A stretch of 46,745 nt of DNA from an uncultured Acidimicrobiales bacterium. GTDB lineage: Bacteria > Actinomycetota > Acidimicrobiia > Acidimicrobiales > SHLQ01. How positions within the stretch are numbered: the first letter of the stretch is position 1; each line of letters opens with the position of its first letter. A model generated the notes under the pieces. That model searched no databases and was not told where the DNA came from. It saw only the letters and a list, made by a program, of their open reading frames with translations. Of this stretch, positions 25,685-33,899 are shown in pieces. The DNA lies in contig CALHTB010000029.1 of assembly GCA_938038785.1 (NCBI GenBank), positions 1 through 46,745 on the forward strand, written 5' to 3'. The position numbers and the translations under genes are program-made.

Positions 25685-26508
25685 TATGACGCATCTCCGG
25701 GAACGGTATGCACCGCCACAGTGTGCCCGTCGAGTTCCAGGCTCGTTAGGTCGAGCGCTGATCGCTTGATGTAGGCAAGCGCCACGAAACCTTCGCCGTC
25801 AACAGCGACCGAGGTGACAACTCCCGCCGCTGCCCCCTCGTGGCTCAGTTCGGCACCCACCGTGGCGATGCCAGATTCGGCCTTGAGGATTCTGAGCTTG
25901 CGCGGGGTATTGTCGCCGCGAGAATCGACTCGCGCAACGAGTTCTTGGCCGGTGTAGCACCCCTTCGTGAACGACACCGATTGGTCGACGATGCGGGCCT
26001 CGGCAGGAATCGTCGATTCGTCGAGCTCAGATCCCATGGCGGGAACTCCGGCAAGAATGCGTCGCTTTTCGAATTCGTCGGCCGACATCGACTCGGCCTT
26101 CGGCGTTGGCATATCCGGCCCGATCAGGTCGACGCCCATCTGTCCGCCGGCAGGTGCGGCTGCGATGGGAGTGTCGGGGGCGTTGGTCGGTTCGGCGTGA
26201 TCGCGGATTGCATGCCAGTCCCAAGTGGCCAGTTCGAGCTCCACCTTTGTCCGCAGTTTGAAGCGTTTGAGCCGTGCGAGGAGTTGTTCGCCGTATCCAG
26301 CGTCGACGTCCAGAAGAAACTCGTCGCTGCTCACCCTGGTGATGCGGAACCATGCGTCGACCTTGCCCTGTGGTTGCAAGATCAAGCTCCACGCGGACTC
26401 GCCCGTGGCTAGCGCCAGAACGTCTTGGCTGATTTGGCCCTGCAGATAGCCCTCGGCTTCGGGGCCAGCTGCCAAAACCACATCTCGTTGGCCGAGGTAC
26501 ACGCTCAT
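25684..26508 (-). CDS. YgfZ/GcvT-like folate-binding protein
   Basis: 274 residues with the GcvT fold and the signature KGCYTGQE, whose Cys is essential in E. coli YgfZ. YgfZ/IBA57 proteins use tetrahydrofolate to support repair or assembly of some iron-sulfur enzymes. The start is ATG 26508, overlapping the trpE stop (ATGA); the extra N-terminal residues of the longer frame lie inside trpE. It sits between trpE and trpC, an unusual place, and should be made with the tryptophan enzymes. No folate or glycine-cleavage gene is near, so the name rests on the signature. Confidence 0.9.
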   Translation of the reverse strand: MSVYLGQRDVVLAAGPEAEGYLQGQISQDVLALATGESAWSLILQPQGKVDAWFRITRVSSDEFLLDVDAGYGEQLLARLKRFKLRTKVELELATWDWHAIRDHAEPTNAPDTPIAAAPAGGQMGVDLIGPDMPTPKAESMSADEFEKRRILAGVPAMGSELDESTIPAEARIVDQSVSFTKGCYTGQELVARVDSRGDNTPRKLRILKAESGIATVGAELSHEGAAAGVVTSVAVDGEGFVALAYIKRSALDLTSLELDGHTVAVHTVPGDAS

Positions 26509-28061
26509 TGGCTTTCCTTTGCTCGTCGTTGCTCGGTCATGATGCGCGCCCCGGGCACGGCGGCGAGCAGCGCTTTGGATTTGTTGATGCACTCGTTGTG
26601 CTCGTCGATAGGAACGCTGTCAACAACCACGCCTGCACCGGCCTGAACCGACGCCTTGTTGCCGTGGATGAACATGGTGCGTATGGCGATTGCGGTATCG
26701 ATGTTTCCCGAGAAGTCGACGTAGCCAACGACGCCCGCATATGGCCCTCGCTTGACCGGTTCGAGCTCATCGATGATCTCCATCGCCCTGACCTTGGGGG
26801 CGCCCGACACTGTTCCCGCAGGCAGGGTGGCCCGGAGCACGTCGATTGCGGTCTTACCCGGTGCCAAGTCGCCTGAGACTTGCGAGGTGAGGTGCATGAC
26901 GTGGCTGTAGCGCTCGAGATCCATGATCTGATCGCGGCTCTCGGAACCAAACGAGATCACTCGACCAATGTCGTTTCGGGCCAAGTCGACGAGCATGACG
27001 TGCTCGGCGACTTCTTTGGGGTGCTCGCGAAGTTCGGCACCCAAGCGGCGGTCTTCTTCGTCGGTAGCGCCGCGAGGTCGTGTTCCGGCGATTGGACGGG
27101 AGATGACCTTGCCGTCGCGCAACTGCACCATCGGCTCAGGCGATGCGCCCACGATGTGAAGCGCTTCGTCGGCGCCGCGCTCAGAGCCGATGCGAAAGAA
27201 GTACATGTAGGGGCTCGGGTTGACCTGGCGTAGCACCCGGTACAGATCGAACGGTTCGGCGTCGAGGTCGAAGTCGAAGCGTTGAGACAACACCACTTGG
27301 AAGATGTCGCCAGCGAGGATGTACTCCTTTGCCGCCCGTACGGCGTCGCAGTAGGTCTCCTCGCCCATAGTCGAGGTGACGTCGGGTAGCGCCGCGTCGA
27401 GCGGCGGAGGCGACACAAGCGGTTCGTCGAGGGGCCGGGCGCCGTCGTTCTGAAGGCCTTCGAGCCGTTCGATTGCGTCGTCGTAGGCCGCGCGAAGCGC
27501 AGCGGCGTCGCTGTCTTCAGGAATGACGGTGTTGGCGAGCAGCGTGACCTGCTGTTTCCAGTGGTCGAATGCGACCAGCTCGCCGATCATGGCCATCACG
27601 CCGTCGGCGTGGCCCGTGTCGTCGGTCGGGATGTTTGGTAGCCGTTCAACTTCACGAACCACGTCGTAGCCGAGGTATCCCATCATCCCGGAGTGCAACG
27701 GGGGGAGGCCGGGAAGTTCGGGAGCAGCGAACGTGCCCAGCAGCGCTTCGAGCGTGTCGAGCATTCCGTCGGCGGCGGGAACGTGGTGCGCTAGTGGGCC
27801 CGAGACCTCGACAGCGCCGTTGAGCGAAACAATGGTGGCGAGGGGGTTGCGGCCAAGGAACGACCAGCGACTCCACCGCTCGCCGTTCTCCACCGACTCG
27901 AGCAAGAAGCCGTCGGCGTCGCCAATGCAGCGTGCGAAGATCGCAACCGGCGTGACTTGGTCGGCCAGCAGACAACGCCAGACTGGGATGACCCGATGGT
28001 CGGCGGCCAATTTGCAAAACTCATCGAACGACGGCGAGATGCCAGGACCGGTCGCGCTCAT
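26505..28061 (-). CDS. trpE: Anthranilate synthase component I
   Basis: Makes anthranilate from chorismate with ammonia from a TrpG partner. The N-terminal LLES (in DGFLLESVENGERWSRW) is the tryptophan feedback site, so the enzyme should be inhibited by Trp. The catalytic half has IFQVVLSQRFD, SRPIAGTRPRGAT, VMLVDLARNDIGRV and PAGTVSGAPKVRAMEIID. 518 residues is normal. No trpG or trpD is in the operon, so the amidotransferase is encoded elsewhere. Overlaps the groES-like gene by 4 bases. Confidence 0.98.
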   Translation of the reverse strand: MSATGPGISPSFDEFCKLAADHRVIPVWRCLLADQVTPVAIFARCIGDADGFLLESVENGERWSRWSFLGRNPLATIVSLNGAVEVSGPLAHHVPAADGMLDTLEALLGTFAAPELPGLPPLHSGMMGYLGYDVVREVERLPNIPTDDTGHADGVMAMIGELVAFDHWKQQVTLLANTVIPEDSDAAALRAAYDDAIERLEGLQNDGARPLDEPLVSPPPLDAALPDVTSTMGEETYCDAVRAAKEYILAGDIFQVVLSQRFDFDLDAEPFDLYRVLRQVNPSPYMYFFRIGSERGADEALHIVGASPEPMVQLRDGKVISRPIAGTRPRGATDEEDRRLGAELREHPKEVAEHVMLVDLARNDIGRVISFGSESRDQIMDLERYSHVMHLTSQVSGDLAPGKTAIDVLRATLPAGTVSGAPKVRAMEIIDELEPVKRGPYAGVVGYVDFSGNIDTAIAIRTMFIHGNKASVQAGAGVVVDSVPIDEHNECINKSKALLAAVPGARIMTEQRRAKESQ

Positions 28062-28378
28062 AGGTACAACCCGGTCGAACCCTCTTCGAGACGTTCAGCT
28101 GCGACCGCGTGCACATCGCGCTCTCGCAAGATGATGTAGTCGGTTCCGCCAACCTCGACCTCGTAGCGGTCCTCAGGGTTGAACAAGACCCGGTCGCCGA
28201 GCTCCATGTTTCGAACGTTCGGACCCGATGCAACGACCTCGGCCCACGTCAGTCGCTTCCCCACTTGGGCGGTTGCGGGAATGAGAATGCCACCGGTCGA
28301 CAATCGCTCGCCGTCTTCATCGCCCAAACGGACAAGAATTCGGTCATTGAGCATCTTGATGGGCAGGGCGCTAGTCAC
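28058..28378 (-). CDS. GroES-like co-chaperonin (Cpn10 fold)
   Basis: 106 residues. DRILVRL, a mobile-loop-like stretch (STGGILIPATAQVGK), VVASGPN, GDRVLFNPEDRYEV and YIILRERDV match Cpn10, which caps GroEL. There is no groEL beside it. It has a 12-residue C-terminal extension (ERLEEGSTGLYL) and leads the trp operon, overlapping trpE by 4 bases. It may be a second, divergent copy, with the ordinary groES by groEL elsewhere; that cannot be checked here. The start is GTG 28378, probably leaderless. Confidence 0.88.
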   Translation of the reverse strand: MTSALPIKMLNDRILVRLGDEDGERLSTGGILIPATAQVGKRLTWAEVVASGPNVRNMELGDRVLFNPEDRYEVEVGGTDYIILRERDVHAVAAERLEEGSTGLYL

Positions 28379-28384
28379 CGAGCC

Positions 28385-28390
28385 AATCTA
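28385..28390 (-). promoter_or_regulatory. Candidate -10 box of the groES-like/trp operon (leaderless)
   Basis: TAGATT on the minus strand lies 6 bases before the GTG start at 28378. A GTGACA further up could be a -35, but its spacer is only 15 bases. With no leader there can be no trp attenuator, so control would be by repressor or at the enzyme. The gap to divergent hisH is only 65 bases. Confidence 0.5.
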
Positions 28391-28443
28391 CTGGCGAACG
28401 ACCTTTGTCACTGCGAGAGGAAAAGACGTCGAGATCTGCGACG

Positions 28444-29073
28444 ATGGCCGGTATGGCAGTTGCAATCCTCGACTACAACGCAGGCAACGTGACGTCGGTG
28501 GCGCACGCGGTTCGCAGGCTTGGTTTTGACGCGCAGATCACCGCCGACCACGACACAATTCGGGCTGCCGACCACGTCATCTTTCCCGGGGTTGGGGCGG
28601 CGGCCACCTGCATGCAGGTTGTGCGTGAACGTGGTCTCGATGTTGCCCTCAAGGAGGCGGTCGAGTCGGGCAAGCCAGTGTTTGGTATCTGCGTCGGTAT
28701 GCAGCTGCTGTTCGATCACAGCGATGAAGACGGCGGCGTCGATTGCATTGGTTTGCTGCCGGGCCGGGTCAAGCGATTCGAGCTCGACGACCCGACGCTT
28801 AAGGTCCCACACATGGGATGGAACCCCGTGCGCTTCGTCGACGGCGAACCCATTGCCCGAGACCTTGTGGGTGCAGCCGATACGGCGTGCTACTTCGTGC
28901 ACAGCTACTACTGCGACCCCGATCCATCGGTTGAGGTAATCGCGACCGCTGACCACGGACACGCGTTCTGTGTTGGTGTCCGCAAGGACAATTTGGTGGC
29001 GCTGCAATGCCACCCCGAAAAGAGCGGACCGGTCGGCATGTCGATCCTGTCGTCGTTCCTGGAGGCGAACTAG
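28444..29073 (+). CDS. hisH: Imidazole glycerol phosphate synthase, glutaminase subunit
   Basis: Class I amidotransferase that feeds ammonia to HisF. The nucleophile is Cys83 in GICVGMQ (GICLGMQ is more usual); the catalytic His-Glu pair is in HPEKSG, and YFVHSYY is a conserved family segment. 209 residues from ATG 28444; ATG 28453 is an alternative. It begins a two-gene unit with hisF and is divergent from the trp operon. Confidence 0.96.
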   Translation: MAGMAVAILDYNAGNVTSVAHAVRRLGFDAQITADHDTIRAADHVIFPGVGAAATCMQVVRERGLDVALKEAVESGKPVFGICVGMQLLFDHSDEDGGVDCIGLLPGRVKRFELDDPTLKVPHMGWNPVRFVDGEPIARDLVGAADTACYFVHSYYCDPDPSVEVIATADHGHAFCVGVRKDNLVALQCHPEKSGPVGMSILSSFLEAN

Positions 29074-29075
29074 CA

Positions 29076-29864
29076 ATGGCTCTCTTGAAGCGAGTGATCG
29101 TGTGCCTCGACGTCCGACGAGGACAGGTGACAAAGGGCGTCAAGTTCCAAGGCAACGTCGACCTCGGAGATCCTGTCGAATACGCAATCCGCTACGACGA
29201 ACAAGGCGTCGACGAGTTGGTGTTTTACGACATCACCGCGTCTGCTGAGGATCGCAATCTCTTTCTCGATGTCGTCGAGAACGTGGCGGCTTCCATTCGC
29301 ATCCCCTTTTCGGTCGGGGGCGGAATCGACTCACTCGACTCGATGCGCTCGGTGTTACTCGCTGGTGCCGAGAAAGTGAGCCTCAACTCCCCCGCCGTTC
29401 GCAACCCCGACCTTTTGGGTAAGGGCGCTGCGGCATTCGGCGCCCAGTGCATTGTCCTCGGGGTCGATGCCAAGAAGGTTGACAAGACCGATGCAATCCC
29501 GTCTGGCTATGAGGTGGTTATCCAAGGCGGGCGCACACCGACCGGACTCGATGTTTTGCAATGGGTGACCGAGGCCGAGGAACGCGGAGCTGGGGAGATC
29601 TGCCTCAACGCAATCGACACCGATGGCGTGCGCGATGGCTACGAACTGACGCTCACCCGCATGGTCGCCGATGCGGTCGGCATTCCCGTCATCGCATCCG
29701 GAGGCGGCGGCGAACCGTCTCACCTAACCGACGCTGTCACCACGGGTGGGGCTGATGCCGCGCTCGTGGCGTCGATGGTCCACTACGGCGACTACACGGT
29801 CGAGCAAATCAAGGCAGAGATGGCCGCCGACGGCATAGCAGTCCGCGTATCGGCTCAGCCCTGA
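29076..29864 (+). CDS. hisF: Imidazole glycerol phosphate synthase, cyclase subunit
   Basis: TIM-barrel cyclase that makes imidazole glycerol phosphate and AICAR. Catalytic Asp in [15 protein letters not shown] and in [12 protein letters not shown]; phosphate sites FSVGGGIDS and [12 protein letters not shown]. 262 residues. ATG 29076 follows the hisH stop by 2 bases and GGAGG by 10. hisA is not adjacent, although it commonly lies between hisH and hisF. Ends at a 154-base palindrome-rich gap. Confidence 0.97.
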   Translation: MALLKRVIVCLDVRRGQVTKGVKFQGNVDLGDPVEYAIRYDEQGVDELVFYDITASAEDRNLFLDVVENVAASIRIPFSVGGGIDSLDSMRSVLLAGAEKVSLNSPAVRNPDLLGKGAAAFGAQCIVLGVDAKKVDKTDAIPSGYEVVIQGGRTPTGLDVLQWVTEAEERGAGEICLNAIDTDGVRDGYELTLTRMVADAVGIPVIASGGGGEPSHLTDAVTTGGADAALVASMVHYGDYTVEQIKAEMAADGIAVRVSAQP

Positions 29865-29865
29865 C

Positions 29866-30013
29866 GGGCTTCGCCCCAGCGCTCTCAGGGAGCGAAGCTC
29901 GCGTAGCGACCATGTCGACTTCCGCGGATGTCGGGCGCCAGTCTCAACGCTGTCAGAGAGCGGAGCTCGCGTAGCGAACAGAGCAGCTACCGCGGATCTC
30001 GGCGGAAGTCCGA
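29866..30013. repeat. 68-base tandem repeat with triloop palindromes
   Basis: Two imperfect copies, from 29877 and from 29945, agree at roughly four of five positions over about 65 bases. Each contains GAGC-NNA-GCTC (29890-29900, loop GAA; 29958-29968, loop GGA) and TCGC-GTA-GCGA (29899-29909; 29967-29977), then a CCGCGGAT motif. A further GGGC-TTC-GCCC lies at 29866-29876. The array fills the 154-base gap between convergent hisF and hisB. It probably helps end or protect both transcripts. Confidence 0.7.
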
Positions 30014-30018
30014 GCGAA

Positions 30019-30612
30019 TTAGAGCGTTCCCTTGGTTGAGGGGAGTCCGCCGCCGGTTACGGCTACGGCGTCGCGAAGGGCGCGGGCAACACCTTTGAAC
30101 GTTGCTTCGATGATGTGGTGGGTGTTCTTGCCGCGTACCGAAACGATGTGCAGGGTGAGCCCGGCCGACATGACAAAGGCGCGCCAGAATTCTTCGCAGA
30201 GCTGCGGATCGAAGGGCGGGGTGCCGAGGATCTTCTCGCCTGGGAACTCAACTTCGTAGTGCAGGTACGGCCGGCCAGACAGGTCGAGCGCAGTGTCGAT
30301 GAGCGCTTCGTCGAGCGGCACGCTGTTCGATGCGAAGCGGCGAACGCCGACCTTGTCCCCGAGAGCGTCCTTAAACGCCGACCCCAACAAGATGCCGGTG
30401 TCTTCGACGGTGTGGTGCGAGTCGATCTCGAGGTCACCGCTGGCCTTCACTGACAAGTTGAAACCGCCGTGTCGGCCGAGCTGGTCGAGCATGTGATCGA
30501 AGAACGGCAAGCCGGTCTCGCAATCGGTTGTTCCGTCGCCGTCGAGCTCGATGGAAATGGCGATCTGAGTTTCCTTGGTGTCACGGGTAGCCGTTGCGGT
30601 ACGCATGGCCAT
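30019..30612 (-). CDS. hisB: Imidazoleglycerol-phosphate dehydratase
   Basis: Manganese enzyme dehydrating imidazole glycerol phosphate to imidazole acetol phosphate. Metal-binding motifs FFDHML, DSHHTVEDTGI and THHIIEATFKG are all present in 197 residues, so this is the monofunctional form without a phosphatase domain. The start is ATG 30612, which shares one base with the hisC stop (TGATG); ATG 30606 is also possible. The product is the substrate of the upstream gene hisC. Confidence 0.97.
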   Translation of the reverse strand: MAMRTATATRDTKETQIAISIELDGDGTTDCETGLPFFDHMLDQLGRHGGFNLSVKASGDLEIDSHHTVEDTGILLGSAFKDALGDKVGVRRFASNSVPLDEALIDTALDLSGRPYLHYEVEFPGEKILGTPPFDPQLCEEFWRAFVMSAGLTLHIVSVRGKNTHHIIEATFKGVARALRDAVAVTGGGLPSTKGTL

Positions 30613-31685
30613 CAGTGTACGAGGATCTCCCGGAGCGCAGCTACGAGAGCGTCGTTCTCGGCTGGGGTGCCAATGGTGACCCGGAGGCAATCGTCGAGGC
30701 GGGGCCACGATGCACAATTTCGGACCAGCACCGACTTGTCGACCAGCGCTTGCCAGAGTTCATCGCCGCCCATCGCGTCAGCGCGAAACAGGAAATAGTT
30801 TGCGCCGCTGTCCCACGTGGTGACTGGCAAATCGCCTAGGGCTTCGATCAGCCGACCGCGCTCTTCGACAATGCTTGCCACTCGCTCGTCCATCGCCTCG
30901 CCAAAATCGAGGGCCGCCAACCCGGCTGCCTGCTTGAAGGCATCGAGGTGATACGGCAAGACGACCTTGTCGAGTTCGGCGACGAGCCAAGCTGGCCCCA
31001 GGAGATACCCGAGACGAGCAGCGGCCATTGACCACGTCTTCGAGAACGTACGGCTGACCACCAGCGGCACATCCTCGCCAATCAGGGGAACTGCCGAGCT
31101 GTGCGCGAACTGACCGTAGGCCTCGTCGACGACCAGCAGGCCGTTAGTGCCCTCCATGATTTTCAGAACAGCTTCAACAGTGTTGGGCGGGTCGACCAGG
31201 CCGGTCGGATTGTTCGGCGAGCACAGAAACAGCACGTCAGGGGCGTGCTCGTCGACGACTCGTCGTACCTCGTCGAGGTCGAGCGTAAAGTCGTCCCGGC
31301 GGTCCCCTTCGACAACGGAGGTGCCCGTCGTCTTTGAGATATGGCTATGGAGCGCGTACGTCGGCTCGAACGTGGCGGCGGTCCGGCCAGCCCCACCAAA
31401 GGTCAACATGATGGTTTGGAGGACTTCGTTCGAACCGTTCGCGACGAAAACCTCGGCGGGCGTGCGCTCGTACCGTTCGGCCAGCTTGGAACGCAGTGCG
31501 CTGGCTGCCCGATCGGGATAGCGGTGCCAGTTGATGTTGTCGAGCACTGAATGCAATGCTTCGGTGAAGCCCGGTGGCGGGGCGACCGGAGCCTCGTTCG
31601 TGTTCAGGCGAACGTCGACGACAACTTGAGGTGAGTGATAGCCCTTGCGCAGCGCAATGTCCGCGCGCACCGAGGGCCGGCTCAT
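30612..31685 (-). CDS. hisC: Histidinol-phosphate aminotransferase
   Basis: PLP aminotransferase (fold I) converting imidazole acetol phosphate to histidinol phosphate. NEAPVAPPPG near the start, LCSPNNPTG (PLP ring contact), VVDEAYGQF, the PLP Lys in SRTFSKTWSMAAARLGY and a C-terminal Arg in CLRVTIGTP are visible. 357 residues. It overlaps the preceding small gene by 4 bases (ATGA) and touches hisB, so the three form an operon. hisD, the usual neighbour, is absent. Confidence 0.96.
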   Translation of the reverse strand: MSRPSVRADIALRKGYHSPQVVVDVRLNTNEAPVAPPPGFTEALHSVLDNINWHRYPDRAASALRSKLAERYERTPAEVFVANGSNEVLQTIMLTFGGAGRTAATFEPTYALHSHISKTTGTSVVEGDRRDDFTLDLDEVRRVVDEHAPDVLFLCSPNNPTGLVDPPNTVEAVLKIMEGTNGLLVVDEAYGQFAHSSAVPLIGEDVPLVVSRTFSKTWSMAAARLGYLLGPAWLVAELDKVVLPYHLDAFKQAAGLAALDFGEAMDERVASIVEERGRLIEALGDLPVTTWDSGANYFLFRADAMGGDELWQALVDKSVLVRNCASWPRLDDCLRVTIGTPAENDALVAALREILVH

Positions 31686-31888
31686 CCGAACACCCGAAGC
31701 GCACTTTGCAGGTTGCGCCCGGCCCCTTGGAGCGACCGCTCGACCTCGAACAATCGAGTGGCGATATCGCCTCGATCTCCACCGTGGTACTTCTCGGCAA
31801 TATCGACGACCCGTCCGAGCAGTTCATCGATCTGGGTGGCGACCGTCGAAAGTTCGGCGAGGTCAGATGACGTGTTGTCAGATTCCAT
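31682..31888 (-). CDS. Small helical protein leading the hisC-hisB operon
   Basis: 68 residues, acidic at the N-terminus, then two amphipathic helices (ELSTVATQIDELLGRVVDIA and TRLFEVERSLQGAGRNLQSA) joined by a short loop, so probably a helical hairpin or coiled coil. Not recognised. ATG 31888 is chosen over an adjacent TTG. The 4-base overlap with hisC implies coupled translation. A minus-strand TAGGTT (31895-31900) lies 6 bases upstream, so the mRNA may be leaderless. Confidence 0.7.
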   Translation of the reverse strand: MESDNTSSDLAELSTVATQIDELLGRVVDIAEKYHGGDRGDIATRLFEVERSLQGAGRNLQSALRVFG

Positions 31889-31894
31889 CAAGCG

Positions 31895-31939
31895 AACCTA
31901 CACGCGAAAAGAGCGGACGCTTAGCGCCCGCTCTTTCGC
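31895..31939 (-). promoter_or_regulatory. Candidate his operon promoter overlapped by a large palindrome
   Basis: TAGGTT (31895-31900, minus strand) looks like the -10. Directly upstream, 31904-31939 is an inverted repeat: GAAAAGAGCGGACGC pairs with GCGCCCGCTCTTTC, about 14 pairs with one bulge and a TTA turn. It covers the region where a -35 should be. It could be an operator or a terminator of an RNA coming from the right on the minus strand, where a TTTT run fits. Confidence 0.5.
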
Positions 31940-32135
31940 TACACAGAGGGCGGCGGATCCCTCGACGTGTTGCACAGCACCCCGTATGCGGCGGAGCTCC
32001 GGGGTGCTAATCAAAAGCTAACCATCGGCGTCGTGGCGTGGGAATCCCAACGGAGGTTATTGTGCCTATTTGGGCAGTGATCCCAGCGCAACAACCCCAA
32101 AGTTGGGGCGGCGCGTGTGGGACTCAATCCAGTCC
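31940..32135. other. Hairpin-rich non-coding stretch
   Basis: No gene is supported here. It holds a 9-bp perfect stem (AGCACCCCG 31976-31984 with CGGGGTGCT 32000-32008, 15-base loop), TGCC/GGCA near 32,065-32,080 and CCCCAA-AG-TTGGGG near 32,095. I tested by eye for tRNA, SRP RNA, tmRNA, RNase P RNA and T-box motifs and found none. A small RNA on the minus strand ending at the 31904-31939 hairpin is possible but unproven. Confidence 0.35.
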
Positions 32136-32141
32136 TAGCCT
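32136..32141 (+). promoter_or_regulatory. Candidate -10 box of mshD-rlmN (leaderless)
   Basis: TAGCCT is 6 bases before ATG 32148, fitting a leaderless transcript. It also decides the start, because the in-frame GTG at 32142 would lie too close to the box to be transcribed. Confidence 0.45.
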
Positions 32142-32147
32142 GTGGCC

Positions 32148-32837
32148 ATGGAGTTTCTGGTCGAACCACGTGAAGGCATGGCCCCTGTTGTGCACCTGAC
32201 GTTTGAGGATGACGAGAGCCCGTCAACCGCTCCAGACACGCTCATCGACGCGCTTGCTCTTGCCGACAACGCTGGCCCCGATGCTCCGATCTGGGTCCAT
32301 GGAACCTCCGAAGCTCACCGTAGCTATCTCGAGTCGAACGGCTTTGTGTCCAACCGCACCCTCCTTCAGATGCGCTGCCCCCTGCCAACCACACCGTCGA
32401 CGCTCGATACGCGCGCATTCACGACCGACGACATCGACGACTTCGTCCGGGTGAACAATCGTGCATTTGATTGGCACCCCGAACAATCTGGCAAGACACC
32501 TGAGTGGGTGAATGCCGAACTTGCGACCGACTGGTTCAACGCTGATGGATTCCGCCTCCATCACATCGACGGAGAGCTCGCTGGTTTCTGCTGGACGAAG
32601 ATCCACACCGAACCCGAGGCCCTGGGCGAGATCTATGTCATTGCGGTCGACCCTGCGTTTCACGGCCGTGGGCTCGGAACCCAGATGACGCTCGCGGGAC
32701 TTGATTGGCTGCACGGTGCTGGCCTTACTACCGGAATGTTGTACGTCGAGAGCGACAACGAGCCAGCAGTTGCGACCTACAACAAGATCGGGTTCACCAC
32801 CCATCGCATCGACACGCTTTGGCGCAGGCAACCGTGA
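32148..32837 (+). CDS. mshD: Mycothiol synthase-like acetyltransferase
   Basis: GNAT enzyme expected to acetylate the Cys amine of Cys-GlcN-inositol, the last step of mycothiol synthesis. The C-terminal half is very like MshD: FDWHPEQ, LAGFCWTKIHTEPEALGEIY, VAVDP-type segment VIAVDPAFHGRGLG (acetyl-CoA loop) and MLYVESDNEPAVATYNKIGF. At 229 residues it is about 70 shorter than typical MshD. The N-terminal GNAT repeat is reduced, so specificity is slightly open. It overlaps rlmN by 4 bases. Confidence 0.85.
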   Translation: MEFLVEPREGMAPVVHLTFEDDESPSTAPDTLIDALALADNAGPDAPIWVHGTSEAHRSYLESNGFVSNRTLLQMRCPLPTTPSTLDTRAFTTDDIDDFVRVNNRAFDWHPEQSGKTPEWVNAELATDWFNADGFRLHHIDGELAGFCWTKIHTEPEALGEIYVIAVDPAFHGRGLGTQMTLAGLDWLHGAGLTTGMLYVESDNEPAVATYNKIGFTTHRIDTLWRRQP

Positions 32838-33892
32838 TCTCCACCGACACCCGCTACCAGTTCACGCGGGACGAGCTTGCGTCGCTCCTCGATGATCAAC
32901 CCAAGTACCGCGTCGACCAACTGTGGAAGGGCCTCTATGACGAGGGTCTCGACATCGAAGAGATCTCGACCCTTCCGAAGAACCTCCGTGAGCAGCTCGA
33001 ATCGCTCCTGCCGGTTGCACTACACCACCGAATTGTGAAGGTGAGCGAGGGCGGCGAAACGCACAAGTGGCTTTGGGGGCTCGCCGATGGCGACGCAGTC
33101 GAAACCGTGCTGATGCACTACACCGATCGGTCGACGGTATGTGTGAGCAGCCAAGCGGGTTGCGCTATGGCATGTGGTTTCTGCGCTACCGGCCAGGAGG
33201 GCTTCCGCCGTCACCTCACCACCGGCGAAATCGTCGAGCAGGTCATCCGGGCTCGCGAAGCCGCCAAGCCGCGTCGGTTGTCGAACGTTGTGTTCATGGG
33301 CATGGGCGAACCGCTAGCGAACTACGACGCAGTCTGGGGTGCGATTCGCAGGATCCACGGCGACCTTGGCCTGTCCGCCCGACACATCACGATGAGCACT
33401 GTCGGTTTGGTACCGGGTATTCGTCGGATGGCCGAAGAGCAATTGCCGGTGAGTCTGGCGGTGTCGCTTCACGCTGCAACCGACGAGCTACGAACCGAAC
33501 TGGTACCGATCAACTCGCGCTACCCCATCGACGACCTCGCAGACGCCTGTGCAGGCTATGTCGCGGCCTCGGGCCGTCGCCTGAGTTTCGAATGGGCGCT
33601 CATCGCTGGAGTGAACGACACCGAGGAGCAAGCGATTGCACTCGCTGAGCTGTGCAAAGAACTGCGAGCCCACGTGAACCTCATCCCACTGAACCCCACG
33701 CCCGGCTATCTCACGGTCGGAACCGACATGCCGGGAGTCAAGCAATTTCAGAAGTGGCTTCTCGACCGCAACACCAATGCAACCATTCGCCGGAACCGTG
33801 GAACTGACATCGATGCGGCGTGCGGACAGTTACGGGCCAACCAATCAGGCGCCACCGAGGTCTCGATCAGCCAAAAACGTCCTGTACTCTAG
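32834..33892 (+). CDS. rlmN: Dual-specificity RNA methyltransferase RlmN
   Basis: Radical SAM enzyme making 2-methyladenosine in 23S rRNA (A2503) and in tRNA. The cluster motif is C110-AMA-C114-GF-C117, FMGMGEPLANYD and STVGLVPGI are family segments, and the C-terminal DIDAACGQL carries the second catalytic Cys. 352 residues from GTG 32834, overlapping the mshD stop as GTGA. The frame is open further upstream through mshD, but those residues are not family-like. Confidence 0.96.
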   Translation: MISTDTRYQFTRDELASLLDDQPKYRVDQLWKGLYDEGLDIEEISTLPKNLREQLESLLPVALHHRIVKVSEGGETHKWLWGLADGDAVETVLMHYTDRSTVCVSSQAGCAMACGFCATGQEGFRRHLTTGEIVEQVIRAREAAKPRRLSNVVFMGMGEPLANYDAVWGAIRRIHGDLGLSARHITMSTVGLVPGIRRMAEEQLPVSLAVSLHAATDELRTELVPINSRYPIDDLADACAGYVAASGRRLSFEWALIAGVNDTEEQAIALAELCKELRAHVNLIPLNPTPGYLTVGTDMPGVKQFQKWLLDRNTNATIRRNRGTDIDAACGQLRANQSGATEVSISQKRPVL

Positions 33893-33899
33893 GTACCCG

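Noticed and set aside
28379..28443. Tryptophan attenuator ahead of the trp operon
   Set aside because: Only 65 bases, no Trp-codon leader, and the -10 box places transcription at the start codon.
31940..32135. tRNA, SRP RNA, tmRNA or RNase P RNA
   Set aside because: None of the core sequences (TTCGANTC arm, SRP tetraloop region, tag frame, P4) is present.
31889..32147. Histidine leader peptide or T-box
   Set aside because: No run of His codons on the minus strand, and no T-box sequence or specifier loop.
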